Positions 8,600-17,039 of a stretch of 22,910 nucleotides of DNA are shown here, in pieces. Location: assembly GCA_964058845.1 (NCBI GenBank), contig CAXKVR010000642.1, positions 1-22,910 of the forward strand. The letters run 5' to 3'. Made by a program: the position numbers and the translations under genes. The first letter of the stretch is position 1, and every line of letters starts with the position of its first letter. This stretch comes from Carex sylvatica. Taxonomy: Eukaryota; Streptophyta; Magnoliopsida; Poales; Cyperaceae. The notes under the pieces are model-generated. The model saw only the letters and a list, made by a program, of their open reading frames with translations, searched no databases and had not been told where the DNA came from.

Positions 8600-10087
8600 C
8601 CGACATTTTTATTTTACCTAAAAAAAAAATTATTTTATTAAAAATAACCAAAATTTAAAAATAATTTTAAAAATACCCAAGCCGTAAAAATTTTCCACGG
8701 CTTGAAATTTCAATTTCAAACTGTGGAATTTTTCCACGGTTCCAAATTTTTTTTTTTTTTTTACAAAAACAGAAATTTGTATTTACTTTTTATTTTTTTT
8801 ATGGATATATTTATTTGAAAATAGATGTAATACAGTACAATTTGATTTATTAGAAAGACTGTAAGAAATAATCCGATCAATATTTTTCAGGCCGGAATTT
8901 TCGCGGTTGTAAGAAAAATTAATATATTTCATTATGTGTTTTTGTAAAAAAATAAAAATGCATGAATTCTGAGTTATTGATCCCGGTTCAAAAGTCACTT
9001 CTAGGTAATATAGAAATTATTGTGATCCTTCTAGTACATTTAATTTATAAAAAGTTGTATCTATTTTGAGAATTATTTTTGAATAACAATCATTAAATAA
9101 CTTAAAGTTTTTATTTTTTTTTAAAATAGCTTGTTGGTTGTTATTTTTTTTTTGCATTCTTTTTGGTATTAAGGTAAGTTTGTACTTTCTTTTGAATTGC
9201 TAAAATTTGAGGATTTTTTTTGAAATGTCAGATTTATGGACTTATAATTGTTCAATTTGTTTAAATATTTTTTATATTACTACAATTTTAAAATATACAG
9301 ATCTATAAAAAATATTTTTCTATAATTATTGTTTATTTTTATTTTTTATATGTGTGTAAATTTATTGTTTACATAAAATTTTGCATATATCGTTATATAA
9401 ATTTAATGTGGTTTGCTCAAGTTTTACATTTGTAAATTTACTTTGTTATTAAGAATGTAAATGTTGCTTACTTCTAATTGTAACATTATAATTAATTAAT
9501 TTAATATGTGTGAATTGTTATAGAAATAAGTATGTATACAATTATACATGCATACTTTATGGTAACATTATAACTATATAGCTTGTTGGTTGTTGTGTTG
9601 ACAACATGAAAAGTAACATAATGTGATAGTCTAAGTACTAACACGAAAACTACACGATGCTAGTTGTAGCGGATTATTTAGGAGAATGTATTAAGCTTGA
9701 GCATGTGACGCGCTTTGTCGACCTTATTTTGATTAGCAGCACGATCGTTTAAATAAATGCTGCCACCAAAAATCTAGAGGAGAAGTTTTTAAATATTATT
9801 ATGTTGAGCATTGAAGGAGTCATTTTATTTGATTTCCTGCATCACGGTTCTGGCACTAAAGTAGTCTGGTTTATATTGAAGATAATTTTCTATTTAAAAT
9901 CTAATTATATAATTGATTGCTTAAATTATATTTAAAAATATCCAAGCTGTGAAAAAATTTCACGGTTTGGAATTGAAATTCCAAGCCATGGAAAATTTCT
10001 ACGGCTTGGGTATTTTTAAAATTATTTTTAAATTTTGGTTATTTTTAATAAAATAATTTTTTTTTTGGGTAAAAATAAAAATGTCGG
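8600..10087. mobile_element. Mutator-like element with long terminal inverted repeats
   Basis: A 1488-bp element. The ends CCGACATTTTTATTTT and its reverse complement start terminal inverted repeats of about 145 bp (8600-8745 and 9940-10087). These share a run through aaaataaccaaaatttaaaa and an internal ccgt...acgg palindromic part. The 9-bp target duplication is tgcatactg (8591-8599) and tgcatacta (10088-10096), 8 of 9 matching, the size expected for Mutator-like elements. The interior is AT-rich, with one less biased patch containing the relic frame at 9657-9935. No transposase domain is recognised. The ends resemble those of the element at 14924 (CCGA start, aataaccaaaa, tacccaa), so they are probably distant relatives. 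Confidence 0.85.
9657..9935 (+). pseudogene. Relic or chance reading frame inside the Mutator-like element
   Basis: A frame starting at ATG 9657 reads 31 codons to a TAA at 9750-9752 and then stays open for 59 more codons to a TAA at 9933. Its base composition is less AT-biased than the rest of the element (for example ...gacgcgctttgtcgacc). I do not recognise the peptide, which includes MLVVADYLGECIKLEHV and LEEKFLNIIMLSIEGV. It could be a decayed remnant of an element gene or captured host sequence, or simply chance. Confidence 0.2.
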
Positions 10088-10354
10088 TGCATACTACAAC
10101 GCTACCTTTACTTGTATTTGGTCTCTTCTCCATTTCAAGCACCATCTCCATTTTCTATCTTAAGATCTTAACGGAGGCCACATCCGTTTCTAACTTACAA
10201 AGCTTTTTGGTGCGTGTCTCCGTTTTGTATCTTGATTCTTTATTTTTAATTTTTTTTTATCCATTCCCACGTTCAAAGTTCAAACTATTTTTATTTCTTT
10301 TGAATTGTTTTTTTTTAAGTAGAATTTGTACCTTAAGTTTATGTGACTTTATTA

Positions 10355-10545
10355 TCCGATAATTATTCGTTTATATCCGTATTGAAATTCGTATCCGTGG
10401 ACTATCTGTTCCATATCTGTATTCGTTTAAGGTGGATTTGATTTTAAATTTTGATATCCGTTTACTATATATATCCGTATTCGTATCCGTTCATTATCCG
10501 ACGGATGTGGATATAGTATCAGTGTTATCCGCTCTGTTTTCTCGA
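10355..10545. repeat. 'tatccg' repeat region, right part of the interrupted element
   Basis: Repeats of atatccgt, cgtatccg, ttatccg and attcgtttaa run here, in inverted orientation to 7924-8400. It ends with gttatccgctctgttttc, the reverse complement of the aaacagagcgga motif at about 8348. It is read as the other arm of the element split by 8600-10087. The interval 10097-10354 between it and the Mutator-like end is T-rich; its 93-aa frame is hydrophobic low-complexity sequence and not believed. Confidence 0.5.
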
Positions 10546-10563
10546 GTTTGGCTAGTATAACAT

Positions 10564-10931
10564 GAGTGTCATTTCAACCTATATAACACCAACTCTAAAA
10601 CCTATCAAATCGACTTCAAACGGTAAATCCAAACCGTTCAAATTGATCTACTTCATTAGTTGTGTATTTACATGCAAAATTTATAACTTTTTGAATTTAT
10701 ATAGTATTAGATCAAGTGGTCAAATGTGTGAGTTTTTAAGTTAATTTTAATACATTAATTTTTTAATATTTTTATCGCTTAATTTGATACTAAAATAATT
10801 CGAAAATATAAAAAATTTGTATGTAAATGCATCACACATAATGTAAATTGATTTAAACAGTTAGAATTTACCATTTAAAATCGATTTTGATATGTTTTAG
10901 AATTAATGTTACATAGATTGAACCAAATGCC
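10564..10931. mobile_element. Degenerate fold-back MITE upstream of the second gene
   Basis: The left arm ttcaacctatataac...ctctaaaacctatcaaa pairs imperfectly with the right arm (its reverse complement reads ttcaatctatgtaac...ttctaaaacatatcaaa), and pairing continues inward through ggtaaat, a ttgtgtatttacat-type word and the AT-rich core. The right end in reverse reads ggggcatttggttcaat, like many plant PIF/Tourist MITE ends. The left end is eroded and no clear 3-bp target duplication is seen. The arms again contain aaccgttcaaattgat and aaatttataactttttgaat, as in the MITE-like sequences at 366 and 2812. Confidence 0.6.
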
Positions 10932-11130
10932 CCTAGTCATGAAAGATCAGAAACGTTGCTTATACTCCAACGCACTAGCTTTTTCTAGACATAAACAAGT
11001 GAGCCTACTAGCTATAAAGAAATAAATTTTGTCATCGTTCTTGTCTGTTTCTGACAATAAACGCATAAAAGACAGATATGTATACCATCGATATCCTATA
11101 TTTTTTTATTTATAAAGCAATTGACTTTCA

Positions 11131-11181
11131 TGTTGCATTCCCATCAAATTAATATTAACTGTCATCATCTTTCGACCTTGC
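11131..11181 (+). promoter_or_regulatory. Conserved upstream block, copy B
   Basis: The partner of 987-1037, identical at 48 of 51 positions including the central catcaaattaatattaact. Upstream homology with copy A begins at about 10985 (acataaacaagtgagcc, matching acacaaacaagtgagcc at about 887), so the duplicated promoter is about 300-360 bp in each copy. Confidence 0.5.
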
Positions 11182-11278
11182 GGGTCGGATCAAACAACTC
11201 TTTCAATCATTTTATGCCATCTATAATCAATTAATATCTACTCTCTCCAAGCATATCACTGTCCATGATCTATTTGTG

Positions 11279-11284
11279 TATATA
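11279..11284 (+). promoter_or_regulatory. TATA box, copy B
   Basis: TATATA within tatttgtgtatataccccg lies 68 bp before the ATG at 11347, and matches the position and context of the copy A TATA box at 1112. Confidence 0.55.
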
Positions 11285-11346
11285 CCCCGAGCAAGCATGG
11301 CTTAGCTACTTAAGAAAATTATATACCATTAATTACAGGATCAAAA

Positions 11347-12774
11347 ATGGAAAAAGAAACAATAGTCACCGAGTTACCCCACATAGTATTTCTTACAAGC
11401 CCCGGCTTGGGCCACCTTATTCCGTTTGCAGAGCTGGCAACACGGCTCGTGAGCCACCACGGCTTCTCCGCTACCTTTCTCACTTTCACAAACTTCTCTT
11501 CCCCCACACAATCCAATTTGCTCGCTGCCCTCCATCCCAACATATCCACTGTTTACCTTCCATTCATCCCCTTAGATGACATTCCAAACGACACCTATTT
11601 TGTGACCATCCTCGCTACCTTATTCACCCGCTCAGTTCCACACGTGCGTGATGCCCTTGTCTCCCTTAAACAGAGGACCCATCTTGCCGCCTTTGTTCCT
11701 GACCTCTTTGGCACTGACTTGCTTCCCGTAGCAAAGGAGCTTTCTGTCCCACCTTATATATTTTACTCCTGCACTTGCATGTCACTCCTTTTCTTTTTTC
11801 ACTTCCCATCCCTTCACACGACCACCACATGTGAGTATCGCGACCTCCCGGAGCCATTTCACCTCCCGGGATGCATCCCACTCCCTGGAAAGGATTTCAT
11901 AGATCCTGTTATGGACCGCAAAAATGATATATATTCATGGATCCTTCAAGTGATGAGGGCGCATACTAGTGCACAAGGAATTCTGGTGAATAGTTTCGAG
12001 ACGCTGGAACCAGGTGCTTCAAAAGCCCTCCAAAATGAGGAGGAGAAGCATCCGCCGGTTTACCTGGTAGGGCCTTTCATTCGGTCGGGCTTCGATGAGG
12101 CTGATGAATTAGGTTGTTTAGAATGGTTGGATCAACAGCCAAATGGTTCCGTCTTATTCGTGTCATTTGGGAGTGGTGGAACACTATCCATGAAACAAAC
12201 AACTGAGCTTGCATTCGGCCTCGAAGCGAGTGGGTATAGATTTTTATGGGTGGTCCGTTGCCCAAGCGACAGTGACACAAGTGCTACTTACTTCAATTTA
12301 GAAAGCCCTGACGATCCTTTCAACTACTTACCGGAGGGCTTTGTGAACCAAAACAAAAACAAAGGCATGGTAGTTCCGTCGTGGGCCCCTCAGATAAAAG
12401 TTCTATCACACAAGGCGACCGGTGGGTTTCTATCGCATTGTGGGTGGAACTCAGCACTTGAAAGCGTGGGTCATGGTGTGCCTTTGATTGCATGGCCATT
12501 GTATGCAGAGCAAAGGATGAACGCGTTAATGTTGGTGGATGGGGCGGGGATTGCAGTAAGGCCGGTGGCTCGGGAGGATGGAGTAGTGGAGAGGGATGAA
12601 ATTGCTAGGATCGTATTGGAGCTGATGGATGGAGATAGAGGCAACGTGGCGAGGCGCAAGGTTAAGGAACTGCAAGAGGCTGGAATCAGTACATTGTTGC
12701 CGGAGGGATCTTCGCAATTGGCTCTGACAAAAGTTGCTAACGAGTGGAAGGATGCAATTAAAGAATTCATTTGA
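11347..12774 (+). CDS. UGT72B-like: UDP-glycosyltransferase, UGT72B-like (hydroquinone/monolignol glucosyltransferase type), copy B
   Basis: An intronless GT1-family glucosyltransferase of 475 residues, colinear without gaps with copy A over residues 1-468 (about 81% identical by hand count). Expected to move glucose from UDP-glucose to a phenolic acceptor in the cytosol. Catalytic His23 is in SPGLGHLIPFAEL and its partner Asp119 in VPDLFGTD. The PSPG box covers 346-389 and ends in Gln389. Differences from copy A are denser in the N-terminal acceptor-binding half (58 in 240) than in residues 241-468 (33 in 228), notably at 31-40, 57-70, 81-87 and 201-208. Different acceptors are therefore plausible (inference). 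Inside the PSPG box HCGWNSA replaces HCGWNST, at a position known to vary. The C-terminus WKDAIKEFI* is probably the ancestral form, because copy A carries a 1-base deletion just before it. The start is fixed by homology, with the TATA box 68 bp upstream. Confidence 0.94.
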   Translation: MEKETIVTELPHIVFLTSPGLGHLIPFAELATRLVSHHGFSATFLTFTNFSSPTQSNLLAALHPNISTVYLPFIPLDDIPNDTYFVTILATLFTRSVPHVRDALVSLKQRTHLAAFVPDLFGTDLLPVAKELSVPPYIFYSCTCMSLLFFFHFPSLHTTTTCEYRDLPEPFHLPGCIPLPGKDFIDPVMDRKNDIYSWILQVMRAHTSAQGILVNSFETLEPGASKALQNEEEKHPPVYLVGPFIRSGFDEADELGCLEWLDQQPNGSVLFVSFGSGGTLSMKQTTELAFGLEASGYRFLWVVRCPSDSDTSATYFNLESPDDPFNYLPEGFVNQNKNKGMVVPSWAPQIKVLSHKATGGFLSHCGWNSALESVGHGVPLIAWPLYAEQRMNALMLVDGAGIAVRPVAREDGVVERDEIARIVLELMDGDRGNVARRKVKELQEAGISTLLPEGSSQLALTKVANEWKDAIKEFI

Positions 12775-13450
12775 TAAGGGAATTTGACTGAGATTGCAAA
12801 TAGCAGTATCAACGAATAAGATACGGATAGGACGGAATCATTTCCGTATCTTGTTTTTGTCTAAATTAATCGTATTAGCATCAAGTATTTGTCATCAATT
12901 ATTAGTCTTGTGTATCATATCGAAAAGAATTTCTTATCCATATGCTTACCCATTATATTAAAAGAATATTTTTTATCAAGTCTATCTTACTGAATACGAC
13001 ACCGATAGAGTAAGCATAAGGATTTCACGAACACAGCTAAATTATTTTACGGGTTCTGATTTAGAAAAAATGGTGTTAAGAGAATGTATATTGGCCTGGA
13101 TGCTCTGTTCATGCATAAATTTTGACATGGAACATATCTAGCGTTCTTTATTTAAATGTAAAATTAATTTGATTATATGCGGAGTGCAATACCTCACAAT
13201 GAATTTGTATCCAGTGCAATACCTGATTGAGTATAATTAAATCTGAATCGTCAATTTTAACTTGACACGAATCTCAAAACGGATCCTATATCTCAAATGA
13301 CACTGAATTCCAATCGCTCGGCTGAGATTTAGTAAGAGCTAATTGTTCAAGTACTTGACATGCATAAGCTATCGTTGACAAGCTAATGGGTGAATCATCA
13401 GTTTTCTGCGCATCACTTCAAAGTTCAAAGAGAATAAAATGAGCCGATTT
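12775..13450 (+). repeat. 3' flank of copy B, shared in blocks with copy A
   Basis: The flank begins with taagggaatttga, which is coding in copy A because of its frameshift. Later blocks at about 13030-13190 and 13375-13445 match 5905-6065 and 7195-7265 respectively. This flank has not been invaded by the transposons seen in copy A and gives the short form of the duplicated segment. No clear AATAAA lies close to the stop. There is no gene. Confidence 0.65.
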
Positions 13451-13608
13451 TTTTCTAGCATTAAAAAAATAAATTAAACTCATGATATCACCCCAAAAAT
13501 TTTTAGTTACCACCTCAATATTTCAAAATTCTCACATTACCGGCAATTTATAAAAAAATTGAAAAATTATCATGACTATATATTGTGATTCTGCGCATGA
13601 CTTGGGAG
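13451..13608. other. AT-rich spacer, nothing recognised
   Basis: An A/T-rich noncoding stretch between the end of the duplicated flank and the element beginning near 13609. The only point of note is acttgggag at 13600-13608, a candidate left target-duplication copy discussed with the next element. Confidence 0.4.
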
Positions 13609-13752
13609 CTATGTTACCTTGATATTTCATAAATGGTCAAGTACCTGTATCCGATACATATTGTATTGTTGTATCGATATCCGTATCGTGTCATCCGATA
13701 CCCATATCGTGTTGAAAACTATTGTATCCCGTATCGTATTTGATATGATACT

Positions 13753-14590
13753 CAAGGACGGATCCAAAGAGATCCAGGGGTGCCTACTCCTAAATTGTGA
13801 ATTATTTTTAGATATAATACTATTTGATTTTTGTGTCTACCACTGGTTCAATACAGTGCCTACCCTTGACACAACAAAAAAAAATAAAACACGGTCCAAA
13901 TGTAATACAAAGATCTCTCTCTCTCTCTCTCTCTCTCAGAGGCAAATGACATTAAATCTTAATGTCTTCTGTTTTTTCTGATTTTTGCGTTGTTTCCTGG
14001 GGAAGAAGAAAGTCTTCAACTGAAAATGAACACAACACACATACACCTAAAGAATGAAACATGGGACCCTTCAATTGAATGCGAGAGCAAGAAATGTGTA
14101 TAGATCATGTTGCTTTGCATGGTTCCCTTGTATTAAATGAGAGATTGAGAAGGGCACTATGTTACTGCCTTATTTTCTCTTATTTTTTCTCCGTTCAATG
14201 ATTCAATCAGATTCAAATTTTTTGCTCCTTTGCTCTCTATTTTGTTTGGAAATCAGCACCTCCATTTTTCTTTTTCTTTTATTTCTAATATATATTTTTT
14301 CTTTATCTGTTGTTCTCTTTTATGTTTCTTTAATTTTTTTCTCTGAGTCAATAAGTAGGCTTAATATTAGTTTTGGACTGATTAATTTTTTTTTTACAAT
14401 TTTGTTGCTATTTTTTAGTACAAAAAAAGGTGATTCATAAGCAAATTTATCAGCATGTCATCTCTATGTTAAAATAAGAAAACTCAGATTTTTTTTTTTC
14501 TTCTTTTTGTGTGTTTTATTTAATTTTCGGTATTTATACTCTTATTAGTATTTTGTGTCTATCTCTGATTAATTTCTGAATCCGCTCCTG
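13753..14590 (+). mobile_element. Non-autonomous hAT-like element (CAGGARCGGATYCA ends)
   Basis: An 838-bp element. The left end CAAGGACGGATCCAAAG matches the reverse complement of the right end (CAGGAGCGGATTCAGAA). The target duplication is 8 bp with one mismatch: atgatact (13745-13752) and acgatact (14591-14598). A subterminal ccaggggtgcctac follows the left end, as in the related element at 6765. It contains a (CT)n run at 13913-13937 and T-rich interior. The 93-aa frame at 14159 is low-complexity hydrophobic and is not believed. Confidence 0.7.
13913..13937 (+). repeat. (CT)n microsatellite
   Basis: About 12 CT dinucleotides directly follow caaaga, inside the hAT-like element at 13753-14590. 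Likely polymorphic in length. Confidence 0.85.
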
Positions 14591-14633
14591 ACGATACTCG
14601 TACCTGTATTCATACAACATAACTTAGGGGATC

Positions 14634-14782
14634 CGACTCCGCTGCTCTCCAAATAAGAGAGCAAGACTCTGTTATTCAACATCTAATCGTTTAATTTTTT
14701 CATGCACAAATCTCAACACAGATAAACGGTTAGGTTTTAAATAACAGGATTCTGCTCTCCTATTTGAAGAGTGAAGGAGTTG
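14634..14782. repeat. Small fold-back element
   Basis: A 149-bp imperfect inverted repeat. The left arm cgactccgctgctctccaaa pairs with the right arm, whose reverse complement reads caactccttcactcttcaaa. Pairing continues through agagcaagactctgttatt against agagcagaatcctgttatt and ctaatcgttta against ctaaccgttta, leaving a short loop around the tcatgcacaaatc region. It has the form of a small MITE. The flanks show no clear target duplication, and 14783-14914 holds nothing else I can support. Confidence 0.65.
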
Positions 14783-14914
14783 TTTGTAACTTGGGAGTCA
14801 TGCACAGTGTGTATTGTGCTAAACCATGATACGCATGACCTCTTTTGTTTTCTTTTTTGTTCTCTGTTATGTTTGTTCCGGATGTGAATTGAGTCTAATT
14901 AAAATAAGGTGAGA

Positions 14915-14923
14915 CCATTACTT
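14915..14923 (+). repeat. 9-bp target-site duplication, left copy
   Basis: ccattactt directly precedes the element beginning CCGATT at 14924. An identical copy follows the element at 17766-17774. A 9-bp duplication is diagnostic of Mutator-type insertion. Confidence 0.9.
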
Positions 14924-15259
14924 CCGATTTTTTTATTTATATTCAAAAAATAAATAAAATTTAAAAAAATAACCAAAAGGAGGGTAGAATTCGGAATATA
15001 CCCAAATCGGAAAAAATTTATCCGGTTCCACCATCAAATCCCGGAAATTTTTTTTCCGAAAATCCAACTCCAAAATCGGAAAAATTTTATCCGGTCTCTA
15101 AATCCGGAAATATTTTTTCTGGTTTCTAACTAAGAAACCGGAAAAATTTATCCCGGTTAAGAAACCGGAAAATATTTTTCCGATTTATTGATTAGAATCC
15201 GGAAAAAAAATTTCCGGTTTTGAACCGGAAATATTTTTTACAAAATCGTAGATTTCGTC

Positions 15260-15266
15260 TATAAAA
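15260..15266 (+). promoter_or_regulatory. TATA box of the Mutator-like element
   Basis: TATAAAA within gtctataaaacccgcagagc, just inside the left terminal repeat, is followed about 25-30 bp later by a CT/CA-rich stretch typical of plant transcription starts. It is the natural promoter for the frame at 16037. Confidence 0.5.
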
Positions 15267-15375
15267 CCCGCAGAGCCAATCACTCTCACAGCACCTCTCA
15301 AATTCTTCGTCTGACTCTTTCACTCATTTTTTTCCCTCAGTCTAACAGACGAAATTGTGCAAAAATTAATTTTCG

Positions 15376-16019
15376 GTAAGTTTTGTCATTTTATTTAATT
15401 TTTAATTTTTAATTATTTATATGTTTTTATTTGTTTGTACCAATCAAAAATATATTAATTACATATATTATTTAGATTAAAAATAGTTAATAAATCTAAA
15501 ATAATTTATAAATTTTCAAAATAGTTTAGAATGAGGAAATTGTTTATATATTATCTTATTAATTTAGAAATTTTCAAAATAATTTAGAATATTGTCCTAT
15601 TAATTAAAAAAAATTCAAAAGGTGTAGAATAATTTTAAATTTTTCAAAATGATCTAGAATAATTTACAATTGTTTTAGGAACCTCTTTCCTTTTCGGATC
15701 CCTTACGGAGCTCTGACTGTCTGATCGATCGGCTCTTCAATTCAGGTTTTTTTTAAATTTAATTTATATTATAATTAATTTCAAAATGATTTTTTTAATT
15801 TTTAGAATATTGTCCAAATAATTTAGAATTTTTTAGAACATTCCAAATTGGTTTAGAATAATTTACAAAATTCCAAAATAGTTTAGAATATTGTCATATT
15901 AATTTAATTTTTTTTTAAATATTGTAGAATAATTTAGGAATATTCAAAATGGTCTAGAATAATTTTCAGAGGTCCGGATAATTTTTAATTACTTATATTG
16001 TTATTTTTTAAACTGTCAG
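15376..16019 (+). other. Predicted leader intron of the element gene
   Basis: A good donor, CG|GTAAGTTTTG, sits at 15375/15376, and a T-rich tract ending aaactgtcag|g forms an acceptor at 16019/16020, 17 bp before the ATG at 16037. The interval is very AT-rich, as plant introns are, with one GC-richer island (about 15679-15745) bordered by ttttag and cag|gttttt that could be an optional exon. Predicted from sequence only. Confidence 0.4.
15500..15960 (+). repeat. Left subterminal AT-rich repeat array
   Basis: Repeated words caaaataatttagaat, caaaatagtttagaatattg and caaaatggtctagaataa are the inverted counterparts of the 30-bp units at 17040-17390. Copies are more diverged and spaced here than on the right. 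This is consistent with transposase-binding subterminal repeats of the element. Confidence 0.6.
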
Positions 16020-16036
16020 GCCAATCAAACCAAAAA

Positions 16037-16627
16037 ATGACGACCATTTGTGCGAAAAATTTTATTGGAGGGGAAATCCAATACAATGATGACGGGGTCT
16101 TTTACAGTACCCGGACTAAATACTCATTACCGCTAACCGTGAACCACAACTTTGATTATCTTCGGAATGAGATTTATGAAATAGTTGGGTATAATGCTAG
16201 TCAAGCAAATATGGAAATTCAAGCCAGGTTTAATATGTCTACCGATGGCCAACGTGACTATCAATTAGTATCGGTAGTAAACCAACAAACGTTCAAAATA
16301 ATTTTAGGAATTGTGATGTATTTTCCACAAAGATTACCGGTTCTAGAGTTATACGTAGAATTGGAACCGAACTATACCGGTTTTAATCTCCAATTGAACC
16401 TGAATAGTCAAACACATGTGCCCAATCATATTCCTGAACCTCGATCCCGACCCAGTACCAGTCGGAACCCTGTGGATCCCGACCCAGTACCAGTTAGATC
16501 CCGACTCAGCACCGGACGGCACTCTGTGGATGCACCAATAAGACACCGACCCAGTACCGGTAGCAACTCTGTGGATCTACCAGTTAGACTCCAACCCAGT
16601 ATCATTCGGAACTCTGTGGATCTATAA
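16037..16627 (+). pseudogene. Truncated MuDR-type transposase N-terminal fragment with 15-residue repeats
   Basis: A 196-residue frame. The upstream part of the open frame (from 15998) has no ATG and crosses the predicted splice acceptor, so ATG 16037 is taken as the start. Residues 1-112 (FIGGEIQYNDDGVFY near the start, FDYLRNEIYEIVGY at 39-52, LPVLELYVELEP at 100-111) look like the N-terminal domain that precedes the DNA-binding domain in plant mudrA-like transposases. From about residue 138 the chain consists of Pro/Ser/Arg-rich repeats of the type RPSTSRNSVDLPVR. A TAA at 16625 ends the frame inside a repeat unit. The same frame then stays open to a TGA at 16868-16870 through more repeats and an unrecognised tail (NWLRGILGPAVL...). 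The zinc-finger DNA-binding, catalytic and SWIM domains of full transposases are absent. It may be a decayed gene or a short derived protein. Confidence 0.55.
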
Positions 16628-16742
16628 GTTAGATCCCAATTCAGTACCAGTCGAAACTCTGTGGATCTACTAGTTAGACCCCGACCCAGTACCAGTCGAA
16701 ACTCTGTGGATCTACCAGTTAGACCCCGATCCAGTACCAGTA
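16448..16742 (+). repeat. Coding minisatellite, 45-bp unit
   Basis: Units begin cgacccagtaccagtcg at 16448, 16502, 16547, 16592, 16637, 16682 and 16727. Spacing is exactly 45 bp from 16502 on, so the array keeps the reading frame and encodes a 15-residue repeat (RPSTSRNSVDLPVRP). The first 54 bp contain one unit shortened and fused to another. The two newest-looking units (16637 and 16682) are nearly identical, suggesting recent expansion at the 3' end. Confidence 0.85.
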
Positions 16743-17039
16743 ACTGGTTGCGGGGGATACTTGGACCGGCGGTACTTGCATGCGATGAGTTTTTCCAATT
16801 ATGTGGGCCTTTTCATAGGTCAGCAAAGGCTGTGCATGTATCTTCTGTTTCTGCGCCCCATGCCGGTTGAGATCCCGGTAATGGCCGGTGAATTTGAAAT
16901 CGGCTCCATGACCAGTGTTGCAGAAGCATAGTGGGACCATGCATAGAGTGGCAGCTAGAATTTGATGTGAGGCATAGATTTTGGTATAAATAGGCGAGAA
17001 CAGCTCCGCCCCAATTGTAATTCTTCGGCTCGTCTAAAT
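16743..17039 (+). other. Unassigned GC-richer interior of the Mutator-like element
   Basis: This stretch has a more balanced composition than its surroundings and contains short open frames in several phases, one of them the continuation of the repeat frame to 16870. It could be a decayed 3' part of the element gene or captured host DNA. I recognise no domain. Confidence 0.3.

Larger units (their letters stand above)
13609..14621. mobile_element. 'gtatcg' repeat element split by a hAT insertion
   Basis: The outer parts (13609-13752 and 14591-14621) contain gtatccgatac, gtatcgatatcc, gtatcgtgtcatccgatac and gtacctgtat words. The ends ctatgtta and, in reverse, ttatgttg resemble the plant element class that begins CTATGTTGCTCGGACTC. 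Flanking acttgggag (13600-13608) and acttagggg (14622-14630) match at 7 of 9 and may be a target duplication. Another acttgggag occurs at 14790, so this assignment is not certain. Removing the hAT at 13753-14590 joins the repeat words smoothly. Confidence 0.45.

Noticed and set aside
10081..10362. 93-aa hydrophobic plus-strand frame
   Set aside because: It starts in the terminal repeat of the Mutator-like element and is a low-complexity Leu/Phe/Ser translation of T-rich DNA.
7136..10560. A third glucosyltransferase copy between the two genes
   Set aside because: No PSPG or SPGxGH-like coding remnant was seen in any frame of the intergenic region. Everything recognisable there is transposon or duplicated flank.
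13619..13981. 120-aa plus-strand frame
   Set aside because: It crosses the junction between the gtatcg element and the hAT insertion, including the (CT)n run, so it cannot be an evolved gene.
14159..14440. 93-aa hydrophobic frame that could suggest a membrane protein
   Set aside because: It comes from T-rich sequence inside a hAT-like element. Phe/Leu/Ser content follows base composition and there is no recognisable motif.
16349..16940. Minus-strand frames over the 45-bp minisatellite
   Set aside because: They are produced by the repeat unit in antisense. The plus frame carries the recognisable N-terminal domain.
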